DNA of 64,000 nucleotides from the NCBI RefSeq assembly GCF_000730425.1, contig NZ_CP008896.1, positions 4,278,001-4,342,000 of the forward strand, written 5' to 3'. This document shows positions 1 through 8,514 of this stretch, piece by piece. The notes beneath the pieces were generated by a model that was not told where the DNA came from, ran no database searches, and worked only from the letters and a program-made list of their open reading frames with translations. The DNA is from Pseudomonas fluorescens. GTDB taxonomy: Bacteria; Pseudomonadota; Gammaproteobacteria; Pseudomonadales; Pseudomonadaceae. Every line of letters begins with the position of its first letter. Positions within the stretch are counted from its first letter, which is position 1. Made by a program: the position numbers and the translations under genes.

Positions 1-2
1 CG

Positions 3-728
3 ATTCTGCGCCAGTTTGCCGGGCTGCATTTGGATCGGATTCCGGATGAAACCACGATCCTCAACTTCCGCCGGCTGTTGGAAAAACATGAGCTGGCCGG
101 TGGGATTTTGCAGGTCATCAACGGCTATTTGGGCGACCGAGGTTTGCTGCTGCGTCAGGGAACTGTGGTCGATGCGACGATCATTCATGCGCCCAGTTCG
201 ACCAAGAACAAGGACGGTAAACGCGACCCCGAAATGCACCAGACAAAGAAAGGAAATCAGTACTATTTCGGGATGAAATCGCACATCGGTGTCGATGTTG
301 AATCCGGTCTGGTACATAGCGTGGTGGGCACGGCGGCGAATGTGGCGGACGTGACTCAGGTCGATCAGTTGCTGCATGGCGAGGAAACTTACGTCTCTGG
401 CGATGCCGGTTACACCGGCGTGGAGAAGCGTGCGGAGCATCAACATCGCCAGATGATCTGGTCGATCGCAGCGCGCCCCAGCAGCTATAAGAAGCATGCA
501 AAAAAGAGCCTGATCGGTCGCATGCGCCGCAAAATCGAATACGCGAAAGCTCAAGTCCGGGCCAAGGTTGAGCATCCATTCAGGGTGATCAAGCGCCAGT
601 TTGGTTATACGAAAGTCCGCTTCCGAGGCTTGGTGAAAAACACCGCGCAGCAGACCACACTGTTTGCCTTATCGAACCTGTGGATGATGCGAAAACGACT
701 GTTGAATGCAGGCGAGGTGCGCCTGTGA
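3..728 (+). CDS. IS5-family transposase, 5'-truncated by the window edge
   Basis: The reading frame is already open at base 3, so the true start lies outside the window and the TTG at 30 is not the start. The visible protein begins LRQFAGLHLDRIPDETTILN, the N-terminal part of IS5-type transposases. It then shows the first DDE aspartate (VVDATIIHAPS), the second in SGDAGYTGVEKR, and the glutamate in KVEHPFRVIKRQFGY, the DDE Y-x2-R-x3-E-x6-K style signature of this family. No internal stop is seen, so the enzyme may be intact and active. It catalyses cut-and-paste movement of its own element. Confidence 0.9.
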   Translation: MLRQFAGLHLDRIPDETTILNFRRLLEKHELAGGILQVINGYLGDRGLLLRQGTVVDATIIHAPSSTKNKDGKRDPEMHQTKKGNQYYFGMKSHIGVDVESGLVHSVVGTAANVADVTQVDQLLHGEETYVSGDAGYTGVEKRAEHQHRQMIWSIAARPSSYKKHAKKSLIGRMRRKIEYAKAQVRAKVEHPFRVIKRQFGYTKVRFRGLVKNTAQQTTLFALSNLWMMRKRLLNAGEVRL

Positions 729-860
729 TGTGGACAATGAGCCCTGAAAAGGTGCTATTCCGCAAAAAACAGTGAACTGACAGGAGGAAAGGTCTGATTT
801 TCGATTAAGTCGGTGTTTTTTGAACCTCAGACAGCGAGGCCGTTAAAAACGGCTGCTTAC

Positions 861-872
861 TTCAGACCTTCC
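861..872. repeat. Right terminal inverted repeat of the IS5-type element
   Basis: TTCAGACCTTCC is the reverse complement of the GGAAGGTCTGAA end typical of many Pseudomonas IS5-subgroup elements. The TTAG immediately outside is a candidate target duplication. Confidence 0.65.
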
Positions 873-984
873 TTAGACTTTTTTTGCCTAAATACAGACG
901 ATTCACTAAATTGACAGGTAGTTGAGGGCACGGATAGGATTCGCCTCAACGCCTGTGGCTAACCGCCATGACTTCTCCAATATT

Positions 985-1023
985 AAAGGCCTGCGGCGTA
1001 TTTCAGTCGTCCGCAGGCCTTTT
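985..1023 (+). terminator. Terminator-like hairpin in the porin leader
   Basis: Perfect stem AAAGGCCTGCGG / CCGCAGGCCTTT with a 14-base loop, followed by TTGTT. It lies between the insertion sequence and the porin start. It would block read-through from the insertion sequence, or act as an attenuator if the porin promoter is upstream of it. Confidence 0.6.
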
Positions 1024-1106
1024 GTTATCCGGGGAAAGTCGATACAAAAAAAGCTAACGGAGTCAGGTGTCACAGCGCGTACTCAACCAGTAATAGGAAT
1101 AAGAAA

Positions 1107-2398
1107 ATGTTGAATAAACGGATGGGTCTGCTTGCTCTGGGGATTTTGAGCGCTACTCAGGCAATGGCAAACGACCAGGAGCAATCCAAAGGCTTCGTGG
1201 AAGGCAGTCACCTGAACATCGCGGCGCGTAATGCGTATATCAGCCGCGATTACAAAGATGGTGGTCAGGATAAAGCCGAGTGGGGCCAAGGCTTCATCGG
1301 TAAGTTCGAGTCCGGCTTCACCCAAGGCACCGTCGGTGTGGGTGTGGACGTGATCGGCCAATACGCCATCCGTCTGGACGGTGGTAAAGGTCGCAGCGGC
1401 GCTGGCGGCATCAACTTCTTCAAGCAAGGCGACAGCGGCGCAGCACCACACGACCTGGCCAAGGGCGGCGCAGCCGTCAAGGCACGCATCTCCAACACTG
1501 TGCTGAAGTACGGTGACCAGATGCCAGCCGTACCTGTCCTGCAGTACGACAACTCCCGTCTGTTGTCGGAAACCTATACCGGTACCTCGATCGTCTCCAA
1601 AGAGATCAAGGGTCTGGAGCTGCAAGGTGGTTACTTCACCAAGGAAGCCCAAAAAGGCGCCGAAGGCACCGACAGTGGCAACCTGAAAAACATCGCCTAC
1701 CTGGGCGGTAGCTACAAGTTCACCGAAAGCCTGTCGGCCGCGCTGTACGCTTCCGACATGGAAGACGTGCTGAAGAAGCAATACGTCAACGTCAACTACG
1801 TGCTGGCCCTGCCACAAGAGCAGTCGCTGACGTTTGACTTCAACGGCTACAAGACCAAGCTGGACAAGAGCTTCGCCCAGCTGACCCAAGGTGATGCTGA
1901 CGCCCGCGACAACAAAATCTGGAGCCTGGGCGCCACTTGGGCCTTCGGTCCGCACAGCCTGACCCTGGCTCACCAGCGCAGCACCGGTGACACCGGCTAC
2001 ATGTATGGCGGCTACCGTAACAACACCCGTGGCAGCGGCATCGGCGACGGTGGCAACACCATCCTGCTGGCCAACTCCTACTGGTCTGACTTCAACGCTA
2101 AAGACGAGCGCTCCTGGCAGGTCGGCTACGGCATTGACTTCAGCTCCTTTGGCGTTCCGGGCCTGACCTACAACATTGCCTACGTGCGCGGCACCAACAT
2201 CGACGACGGTAGCGTGGCGATGGCACCGAGCGTGAAATCTTCAACCAGTTCAAGTACGTGGTACAGAGCGGCCCGGCTAAAGACCTGAGCCTGCGTGCCC
2301 GCGCGTCGTGGTTGCGTGTTTCGACCAACGCCAACAACTACAACGTGGGCGGTAACGAAATCCGTCTGTTCGCCGACTACCCGATCAACGTGTTCTAA
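1107..2398 (+). pseudogene. OprD-family outer-membrane porin, frameshifted near its 3' end
   Basis: The gene encodes a substrate-selective outer-membrane beta-barrel of the OprD family, which takes up amino acids and other small carboxylates. The first frame (1107-2288) has a signal peptide (MLNKRMGLLALGILSATQAMA) and family features such as SHLNIAARNAYISRDY and the repeated barrel strands. Near 2205-2222, after NIDDGS, the frame is lost. Downstream in the -1 frame the normal OprD ending reappears (GTEREIFNQFKYVVQSGPAK, then LRARASWLRV and RLFADYPINVF) and stops at 2398, with the expected C-terminal Phe. Adding one G within the GGTAGCGTGGCG stretch restores the family sequence, so this is a single-base deletion or a sequencing error. 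If real, the last barrel strands are missing and assembly should fail. RBS-like AGGAATAAGAAA precedes the ATG. Confidence 0.8.
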
Positions 2399-2429
2399 GA
2401 TCGTGCGTCGTGCCTGATGCCAGGCAATA

Positions 2430-2457
2430 AAAAGCCCCGACTTGTCGGGGCTTTTTT
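2430..2457 (+). terminator. Rho-independent terminator of the porin gene
   Basis: Stem AAAGCCCCGAC / GTCGGGGCTTTT with a short loop and a T-run, 32 bases after the porin stop. It also separates the porin from the convergent protease gene. Confidence 0.9.
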
Positions 2458-2473
2458 ATGGCGGCCTGAAACC

Positions 2474-4039
2474 CTACGCCTTCACCTGCGCCAGCTTCTG
2501 GCAGTTGGCCTTGCGTGCCGGGTATTGCCCGCACTTGCGCAGTACGCTTTGCACCTGCTGGGTGTTTTGCAGTTGCTGGTTGGCTAGCAGCTTCTCGGTG
2601 ATAAACAACTCTTCCGAGCCCAGGTTGCGCTCGGCCTTATCGATCATCGCCAAGGCTGCCTGGCCGTCGCCGCGCTTGAGGTAATAGCTGATCATCAAGT
2701 CATAGGTCGAAGGCCCGGCCAGGGACCAGTCCTTGATCGCTTTCAGTTCCTTGAGCGCATCGGCATTTCTGCCCTGGGCCAGGCGCACGGTGTAGGCCGT
2801 GCGGCGGATGTTTGGCTGGTCCTTGACCGGTGAACTCAAGGCGCGACGGATAAAGGCCTCGGCCTCGGGCACCTTGTTTTTCTCCAGGGCTGCCGTGGCG
2901 GCGTAGGCGTCCTTGTAGCCCTGCATGGCCTTGGCGACTGGCGTGGCGTCACGCACCTTTGGCCAACTCGTGGTGTTGACCCGGGCGCGGCGCTCCTTGC
3001 GGTACTCGCGTTGCAGGTATTGGCGCAGTTCGGTGTCACGATCAAGGGCGGACATGTGGGAGCGGTTGAAGTACTGGCTGGTGGCGCTGAGGGTGGTGTT
3101 CAAGCCGTCCTTGACCAGCACGTCCAGTTCTTTGGTGAAGCGGTCGAGGTTGAACTGCTGCAACGAGTCTTGCATCGCGTTCTTGCGTGCGGTGAGAAAG
3201 CCCGTCAGCAGTGGCTTCTGCTTGCCCTGGAAATCATTCAGGCGCTCCAGGCTGTGGGTCGCGGCACGGGGGGCGTAGCCGGCACGAATCATCAGGTCGG
3301 TGCCGAGCAAATCCGCCTGGTCTTCCTGGCTACGGCCCCAGGCGGTGCTCCAGACGTTGTCGGAAAAGCTGTTGGCCAGCGAGGTATACAGCACGGTATT
3401 GCCGATGGTTTTTTGTGTGCCCGCCGGGTCTTTGCTGAACAGCTTCATGGTGCCTGAACTGCGATCCACCCCGGTGTTGGCTGCTACGGTTGCCAGTGCC
3501 ACCGTTGAGGCCACGGTGGTGAACATGTCTTTTTGCTGCTGGAATGCTGCGGCGCGGTCGTGGTGATGCAGCAGCACGTGGCTCATTTCATGGCCGAGCA
3601 TGGCGGCGATTTCATCTTCACTGCCGACGTTTTCCAACATGCCCAGGGGCACGAAGATATTGCCGTACGGGTCCGCCGACGGCCCGAAGCTATAGCTGTC
3701 GGTGATCTTCACCTGCAGCAGCGGCAATTCCCCTGGCCAACCCTTGGACAGGCGCGTGACGATGCCCTGCAAGTACACCTGCAGCATCGGGATATCCACC
3801 AGGTTTTGCTGGCGTGCCTCGGCCGCCGGCACGGTACGTCCGTCATAACTCAAGCGTTGCTGGCCTGCGCGTTGCGGGTCGAGTTTGTAGTACTGGCGCA
3901 CATCGGCGTTATCCACATAGTGGCCCTGGACCCGCGACTGGGTCGACGGTCCCACCAGGTTCAGAAACGCCTGGTCTGCGCCCTTCAAGGTGGCGCAGCC
4001 GCTGAGCAAGGCACTGGCCAGCAATAGATATCCCTTCAC
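2474..4039 (-). CDS. M48-family zinc metalloprotease, lipoprotein (521 aa)
   Basis: A predicted membrane-anchored, periplasm-facing peptidase. The N-terminus carries a lipoprotein signal with lipobox LLSGC (Cys15). The M48 zinc motif is HEMSH at residues 150-154, with the third-ligand segment EDQADLLGTDL near residue 240. The C-terminal half is helical and TPR-like, as in the BepA/YfgC and LoiP types that clear misassembled outer-membrane proteins. It is the last gene of a three-gene operon, 12 bases after the small secreted protein gene. The exact substrate cannot be told from sequence. Codon use matches the core genome. Confidence 0.85.
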   Translation of the reverse strand: MKGYLLLASALLSGCATLKGADQAFLNLVGPSTQSRVQGHYVDNADVRQYYKLDPQRAGQQRLSYDGRTVPAAEARQQNLVDIPMLQVYLQGIVTRLSKGWPGELPLLQVKITDSYSFGPSADPYGNIFVPLGMLENVGSEDEIAAMLGHEMSHVLLHHHDRAAAFQQQKDMFTTVASTVALATVAANTGVDRSSGTMKLFSKDPAGTQKTIGNTVLYTSLANSFSDNVWSTAWGRSQEDQADLLGTDLMIRAGYAPRAATHSLERLNDFQGKQKPLLTGFLTARKNAMQDSLQQFNLDRFTKELDVLVKDGLNTTLSATSQYFNRSHMSALDRDTELRQYLQREYRKERRARVNTTSWPKVRDATPVAKAMQGYKDAYAATAALEKNKVPEAEAFIRRALSSPVKDQPNIRRTAYTVRLAQGRNADALKELKAIKDWSLAGPSTYDLMISYYLKRGDGQAALAMIDKAERNLGSEELFITEKLLANQQLQNTQQVQSVLRKCGQYPARKANCQKLAQVKA

Positions 4040-4051
4040 CGCGATACTCCT

Positions 4052-4417
4052 TTATTGATTGCAGCCGGCACCGTAGCCCAGAGTGGAATTGTTGCGGCTG
4101 TCGCTGACCAGGCTCTGGGGCATTTGCTGGCACGGCAGGCTCATGACATGCAGTGGCGGTTCTATCCGCAGGTCCCTGGTGTCCAGCCAGACTTTCTGCC
4201 CAGCCAGTTCCACCTGGACCAACTCCAGCGCCTTGTTGAGCTGCAACACGGGAACGGGCTGCTTGGGTGTGTCTTTGTGCGCGATTTCCCGCTGCAGCTT
4301 GCCTTGCTCGTCTACCACCTCTACCGGGTCGGCCAGGAACGCCTTGATGACATGGGTTTCGGCCAGTACGCCCTGGCTGTAGAGGGCAGCGAGCAGCACG
4401 ATGAGGGTTCTGTTCAT
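4052..4417 (-). CDS. Small exported protein of unknown function (121 aa)
   Basis: Starts MNRTLIVLLAALYSQGVLAE, a clear Sec signal peptide with cleavage expected after VLA. The mature part of about 100 residues has two cysteines (LPCQQM and GAGCNQ at the C-terminus) that could form a disulfide. I chose the ATG at 4417 because AAGGAAACC lies just upstream and the longer reading frame has no signal sequence. It sits between the CHASE2 gene (38-base gap) and the M48 protease gene (12-base gap), so it probably works with them in the envelope. No family is recognised. Confidence 0.75.
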   Translation of the reverse strand: MNRTLIVLLAALYSQGVLAETHVIKAFLADPVEVVDEQGKLQREIAHKDTPKQPVPVLQLNKALELVQVELAGQKVWLDTRDLRIEPPLHVMSLPCQQMPQSLVSDSRNNSTLGYGAGCNQ

Positions 4418-4454
4418 CCTTGGTTTCCTTGAGTGAGACGACATGGCGGCACCC

Positions 4455-5798
4455 TCAGCGGCCACGGTCGAAGAACGCTTCGATCCGCTCGCTGAACAGC
4501 GCCAATGACAGCAAAACAATACCCAGCACGTTGACCAGGGTGATGTGGTTCAGATACAGCACCCCGCAGACCACCAGCAGCATCAGCATCACCAAGCCCC
4601 ACGACGGGTAGGGCGAAGTGAAGAAGCGGATCTCCTGCTTGCGCCAGCGAGTCCAGGGATGCAGGCCGGCCAGGCGCCGGGCATGCAGGGCCTTGAGCAC
4701 GATAATCAGCGCCAGCAACCCAAGCTCCAGCACGTCCACCCAATGCAGGTTCCAGCCCGGGAAATTGGCCGGCTCGCGGTCGTAATCCATACCCTTGTCG
4801 ATCAGGTTGTCCAAGGCCATGGCGTGCAGGTAAACCCCCGGGATCAGCCCGTGCACGGGTGACTGCACCAGGTCGCCGGTGGAGGTGATACTGGCCCCGA
4901 CCATCACCAGCCGGTCGCGCAGCAACGCTGCAACAAGCGCTTGATCCTGCGCCGAGCTGACTTCCAGATCGCTGGCCGACAGGGTCAGGCTGTAAGGGCA
5001 TCGGGCCTGGGCTGAGTTATCCAGCTTCCAGAACACCGCCTGGAAAAACTGCGCCACCCAATCCAGCACAAAATTGCGCGGTGCTGCGCAATGGCGGATA
5101 TCTGCGATCTGCGCCTGCTCGGCTGCCAGCTTCAAGCCCCATTGCACGGCTATTGGCTGCAAGCGTGAGGCGGCTTCGGCGTTTTCGGGCAACGCCGCGC
5201 ACGCTGCGTCCTTGCAGAACTGGCGGTACAGCGCCAGGGCCGGGGTCTCCATCAGTCCCAGCGCGGTGGGCATCGCCAGCGGGTATTTGTCGTCCACGCC
5301 GTCCCACACCACCAGGCCCGGTTGGCTGAAGGCGGCAAATTGTTCGAGGGTATTGGCTTGCCCATTCTCGCCCCGCGTCACTCCGGTATTGGCCAGCAGC
5401 AAAGGAATGCCCCGGCGCTGATAGCGCTCGAACACATTGGCCAGCAACTGACTGCCCTGTGTCGGGTCGCCAAGGGAGTGATCGTGGCTGTACAGCAAGT
5501 CCACAAACACCGCCCTGGGTTTGTAGGCCAGCAGGCGCTTGAACAACTTACTCTGCTCGCTATACGGCATCGGCCATGAAGTGTTGTTGCGCATCAGGTA
5601 GGCGTCATCGATCAACACCACGGCGATATGTTGCTGGCCGGTGCTGGGATAGTTGCTGGAGAACATCCGGTTGAGCCATTGGGCGGACGCCTTGTCACTG
5701 GAGCTGGCCAGGCCGAAGGGGTCGAGCACCGCCAGCAGCACGATAAAAAACGCGAGCAAATAGCGACGGCGATTGAAAAGCGGGGGGTTCTTCGACAT
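4455..5798 (-). CDS. CHASE2 sensor-domain membrane protein without an output domain
   Basis: CHASE2 is an extracytoplasmic sensor domain normally fused to cyclases, kinases or phosphatases. Here an N-terminal membrane segment (YLLAFFIVLLAVLDPFGLA) is followed by the CHASE2 region, with HIAVVLIDDAYL, PRAVFVDLLYSHDHS, RLVMVGASITSTGDLVQSP and HAMALDNLI. The protein ends with three hydrophobic segments and a very short tail, so no catalytic output domain is present. The ATG at 5798 (MSKNPPLF) gives a normal start; an upstream TTG at 5897 would add 33 residues and has no support. It is the first gene of the operon with the small secreted protein and the M48 protease, so its output may pass through those partners. 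Confidence 0.8.
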   Translation of the reverse strand: MSKNPPLFNRRRYLLAFFIVLLAVLDPFGLASSSDKASAQWLNRMFSSNYPSTGQQHIAVVLIDDAYLMRNNTSWPMPYSEQSKLFKRLLAYKPRAVFVDLLYSHDHSLGDPTQGSQLLANVFERYQRRGIPLLLANTGVTRGENGQANTLEQFAAFSQPGLVVWDGVDDKYPLAMPTALGLMETPALALYRQFCKDAACAALPENAEAASRLQPIAVQWGLKLAAEQAQIADIRHCAAPRNFVLDWVAQFFQAVFWKLDNSAQARCPYSLTLSASDLEVSSAQDQALVAALLRDRLVMVGASITSTGDLVQSPVHGLIPGVYLHAMALDNLIDKGMDYDREPANFPGWNLHWVDVLELGLLALIIVLKALHARRLAGLHPWTRWRKQEIRFFTSPYPSWGLVMLMLLVVCGVLYLNHITLVNVLGIVLLSLALFSERIEAFFDRGR

Positions 5799-6107
5799 CC
5801 ATGTCTCAATAAAAAAACGGCGGGGGCTATTGGGGCAGGTTTCCCGCAGTAACGCAGCGAATGCATGGGTTTTAAAGGACGGAGCGGGGGGTGTCAATTA
5901 GAAATATGGCTAAGTGCCATCTAGCTTGCCAGACTTTCATCCAAGCATCTTGATGTGATGCCTGGACGGACAGGTGCTTGCAGGTGCTCAGAAACTCCAG
6001 CGGGTGGAGAGCATCATTGTAAGGGCGGGGCTTTTTATGCAAGAGCGCGTTAGCCCATGCCGGAGCCATTGGCCTCATTTGGGGCAGCTCGGGTCGAGGG
6101 TGTAGAG

Positions 6108-6992
6108 CTATTTGCCGGGCGCGGCACTGCGTATTGGCTGGCGCCATTTCACCAACCCAACAGCCAGGGCAGACAGAATCAGCGCAATCGAGATCCCCTC
6201 ATTCAAATCCACCTGATGCCCCAGCAACAGCATCGAACCGGTGATGCCAAACACAGGGATCAGCAACGACAGCGGCGCTACCTTGGATACCGGGTATTCA
6301 CGCAGCAATAGATTCCAGCCCCAGTAACAAAAATGCGTGGCCGCGTAGACCTGAAACAACAGCGAAAACACCGTCAGCCATTCCACCTGTGCGGCCAGTG
6401 CGCTGAACGGCGCCGATCCATGGGCCAGCCAGGTCAGCAGCAGCAACGGAATCGGCGGGAACAGGCTGGCCCACACCACAAAGGCAAACATCTCACGCAC
6501 TTTCGAGTGCTTGATGATGACATTGCCTACGCTCCAGCTGAACGCACTGACCAGCAACAAGCCATAGCCCAGCGTCGTAGCCTCGCCCGGGCTGTTGGCA
6601 ATAATGCCGACCAGTCCCACTGTTGCCAGCCCTACCCCCAGGATCTGGCCGACATTCAGTTGCTCGCGAAACAACAACACGCCCCAACCCAGGGTAAAAA
6701 AGGCACTGAACTGGATCAGCAGGGCCGCGGTGCCTGGCGGTACCCCCAGTTCAATCCCCAGGTTGATCAAGGCCCACATCGCCACCCCGAAAATCAAGCC
6801 ATAAGCCACCAACCACTTCATTCCAATGGCTGGACGCGGTACAAAAAACACCCATGGCAACGCCGCCAATGTAAAGCGCAGGGCGGTCAGCAACAGCGGA
6901 TCGATCCCCGCCAGCCCCAGCCTGGTAATCGGAAAATTCAGCCCCCAGACCGCCGTCACCAACACGGCCAGGGCCAGATGTTTCTTTTGCAT
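6108..6992 (-). CDS. EamA/DMT-family exporter, similar to O-acetylserine/cysteine exporters
   Basis: A ten-helix drug/metabolite transporter of the inner membrane with two EamA repeats. The start of the protein (ALAVLVTAVWGLNFPITRLG) and the internal SAFSWSVGNVI segment closely follow E. coli EamA (YdeD), which exports cysteine-pathway metabolites. The ATG at 6992 (MQKKHLALAV) is preferred over the longer frame because it begins just before the first helix. It is divergent from an AraC regulator 119 bases away, the usual layout for regulator-exporter pairs. The substrate is inferred from similarity only. Confidence 0.85.
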   Translation of the reverse strand: MQKKHLALAVLVTAVWGLNFPITRLGLAGIDPLLLTALRFTLAALPWVFFVPRPAIGMKWLVAYGLIFGVAMWALINLGIELGVPPGTAALLIQFSAFFTLGWGVLLFREQLNVGQILGVGLATVGLVGIIANSPGEATTLGYGLLLVSAFSWSVGNVIIKHSKVREMFAFVVWASLFPPIPLLLLTWLAHGSAPFSALAAQVEWLTVFSLLFQVYAATHFCYWGWNLLLREYPVSKVAPLSLLIPVFGITGSMLLLGHQVDLNEGISIALILSALAVGLVKWRQPIRSAAPGK

Positions 6993-7111
6993 GGTGTTCT
7001 GATCCCACAAAGCAGCGCCGGCACCTGTGTGCGCCAGCCAAGGCGCAACTATGCGCAATAGGTGTGATGGCTCGCTTGCACTATCAGGTCATTAATCATT
7101 AAATCCGGGCC

Positions 7112-7909
7112 ATGCGCGAAACTGAAATCGATCCCTACGAAAACACCCCCCGCGACGCGGTGGTCACGGCCAACGACTACCTCGATGGCCAGCACTTTGC
7201 GCGGCATACCCATCGTCGCGGGCAATTCGCCTATGCCGCCTGCGGCGTGATTACCGTCTTCACCCAGCAGGGCAACTGGGTCGTGCCGCCGCACCGCGCC
7301 ATCTGGGTCCCGGCGGGCGTGCCCCATGAAATGAGCATGAGCGGCCCCGTGACCATGCTCAACACTTACATCCACAACCCCGCCGCAACCCGGCTCAACC
7401 TGCCCGCGCACTGCCAGGTCTTCGGTGTATCGACGCTGTTGCGCGAACTGCTGAGCCGTGCCATCGACATACCGGCGCTGTACGAAAAGGAACATCTGCA
7501 CGGCCGCCTGATGAGCCTGCTGCTCGACGAAATAGCCGATATGCGCCCCCTGTCACTCAATGCCCCGATCCCCAGCGACCCCCGGCTGGCCCTCATCTGC
7601 CGCAACCTGCTGGAACAACCCTCACTGGAAACCGGAATCGACGACATGACCCAACGCGTCGGCATGAGCCGCCGCACCTTCACCCGGTTGTTTCGCCAGC
7701 AAACGGGAATCAGCTTTGTGCAATGGCGCCAGCAAGCGTGCTTGTTGGCAGCGGTGGTCAGGTTGGGGAATGGGGAGTCGGTTACCCGGGTGGCGATTGA
7801 TCTGGGGTATAGCAGTTCGAGTGCGTTTACGAGTGTGTTCAGGCGGGTATTGGGGGAGGTACCGAGTCGGTACTTTGCTAAGGCATCAGGTTGGCATCGT
7901 CTTCCATGA
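7112..7909 (+). CDS. AraC-family transcriptional regulator with cupin N-terminus (265 aa)
   Basis: The N-terminal cupin part (HFARHTHRRGQFAYAACG, then VVPPHRAIWVPAGVPHEM) binds an effector. The C-terminal AraC module, about residues 165-260, holds two helix-turn-helices (MTQRVGMSRRTFTRLFRQQT and VAIDLGYSSSSAFTSVFRRV). This cupin/AraC layout is that of E. coli NimR, which controls a neighbouring exporter. The divergent EamA exporter gene is therefore the likely target, with operators in the 119-base gap. Confidence 0.88.
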   Translation: MRETEIDPYENTPRDAVVTANDYLDGQHFARHTHRRGQFAYAACGVITVFTQQGNWVVPPHRAIWVPAGVPHEMSMSGPVTMLNTYIHNPAATRLNLPAHCQVFGVSTLLRELLSRAIDIPALYEKEHLHGRLMSLLLDEIADMRPLSLNAPIPSDPRLALICRNLLEQPSLETGIDDMTQRVGMSRRTFTRLFRQQTGISFVQWRQQACLLAAVVRLGNGESVTRVAIDLGYSSSSAFTSVFRRVLGEVPSRYFAKASGWHRLP

Positions 7910-8454
7910 TTGGTAGGCCGATGCAACGTTCAGCGTGCCGTAGGACTCAGCGACGGCTTTGACCAGCAAGTTGCGTGAATAGCCTTCAAATCAGGCATTG
8001 GCCTCGATTTTTCGGAATTCTCTGGCCGCTTCCGGTTCTATGCGGTCAAGAATGCAAAACTGATTTCTACCCTTGCTGATCTTCACCGTCCTGATCTCGC
8101 CGGCCCAACTATAGATAGTTGAGAACAGGGCGCGAGAACCTTCCTATCGTGTTTGCTTTCGCCACAGTCTGCGAAGGTCACGGCACCGAGGGTGGTTGCT
8201 TGGGGTGGGGGGCTCATTGTTGGCCTCCTGAATACGGAAGGTCAAAAGCGCCCGCTGATTGCTTGACGACGCTGTAGTGTCTTCTTAACTCGGGATTCCA
8301 CGCCCGGTCGCTGATGAGCAGCGACGTTAGGGGGGAGCGCGACAGCTTATGGGGCGCAACTCGCAGGGTGTAGGATTTGTCTGGTGGAATAATTCTCAGA
8401 AATATCAGCGGGGTGAGGTGAGAGCGGTGTTCAAAAATCCAATCCCCAGAAACA
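7910..8454. other. Degenerate intergenic region with gene remnants
   Basis: No intact long gene is seen. The segment holds the Fic remnant (7991-8137), a short open frame on the minus strand (8083-8217, 44 codons, starting MSPPPQATTLG behind a strong AGGAGG at 8224-8229) that overlaps the Fic remnant in another frame, and a small hairpin GTCGCTG-ATGAG-CAGCGAC near 8310. It looks like decayed mobile DNA outside the tRNA-Thr island. Confidence 0.5.
7991..8137 (-). pseudogene. Fic-domain (cell filamentation) protein, internal fragment
   Basis: One minus-strand frame reads ALFSTIYSWAGEIRTVKISK, followed by RNQFCILDRIEPEA and a stop. This is the conserved N-terminal core of Fic AMP-transferases (pattern LF..vY.WAGeiRtv.iskg..FC....iepea). 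The catalytic HPFxxGNGR motif that should follow is missing, and an in-frame TAG lies just upstream (8145-8150 region). It is therefore a dead fragment of a Fic toxin gene. Confidence 0.65.
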
Positions 8455-8486
8455 ACAAAGCCCCCACATTTCTGTGAGGGCTTTGT
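8455..8486 (-). terminator. Hairpin terminator, probably the original one downstream of tRNA-Thr
   Basis: Stem ACAAAGCCC / GGGCTTTGT with T-rich flanks on both sides. It lies directly beyond the distal att repeat, so before island insertion it would have followed the tRNA-Thr gene. Confidence 0.6.
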
Positions 8487-8487
8487 T

Positions 8488-8514
8488 TTGTATGGTGCGG
8501 CACCAGGAGTCGAA
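8488..8514. repeat. Distal attachment repeat of the island (tRNA-Thr 3' end copy)
   Basis: TTGTATGGTGCGGCACCAGG followed by AGTCGAA matches the 3' end of the tRNA-Thr gene at 15991-16018 in the same orientation. The only difference is one missing C (GGTGCGGCACC versus GGTGCCGGCACC). This is the displaced original tRNA end. Confidence 0.85.

Larger units (their letters stand above)
1..872 (+). mobile_element. IS5-family insertion sequence, right-hand part (left end outside window)
   Basis: A DDE transposase gene is followed by a non-coding tail that ends in a terminal-repeat-like motif, TTCAGACCTTCC (861-872). TTAG follows directly at 873-876 and fits the YTAR target duplication typical of the IS5 subgroup. 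A related inverted motif, GGAAAGGTCTGA, lies internally at 785-796, so the tail can fold into a long hairpin. The left end is cut off by the window, so the duplication cannot be confirmed. The element lies about 230 bases upstream of a porin gene. Confidence 0.8.

Noticed and set aside
1083..1973. Long minus-strand open frame across the porin gene
   Set aside because: It is a shadow of the OprD-family gene: its codon pattern mirrors the porin and the plus strand has the signal peptide, barrel motifs and RBS.
8083..8217. Annotating the 44-codon minus-strand frame as a gene
   Set aside because: It has a strong RBS but overlaps the Fic debris in another frame and has no recognisable similarity; reported only as part of the degenerate region.
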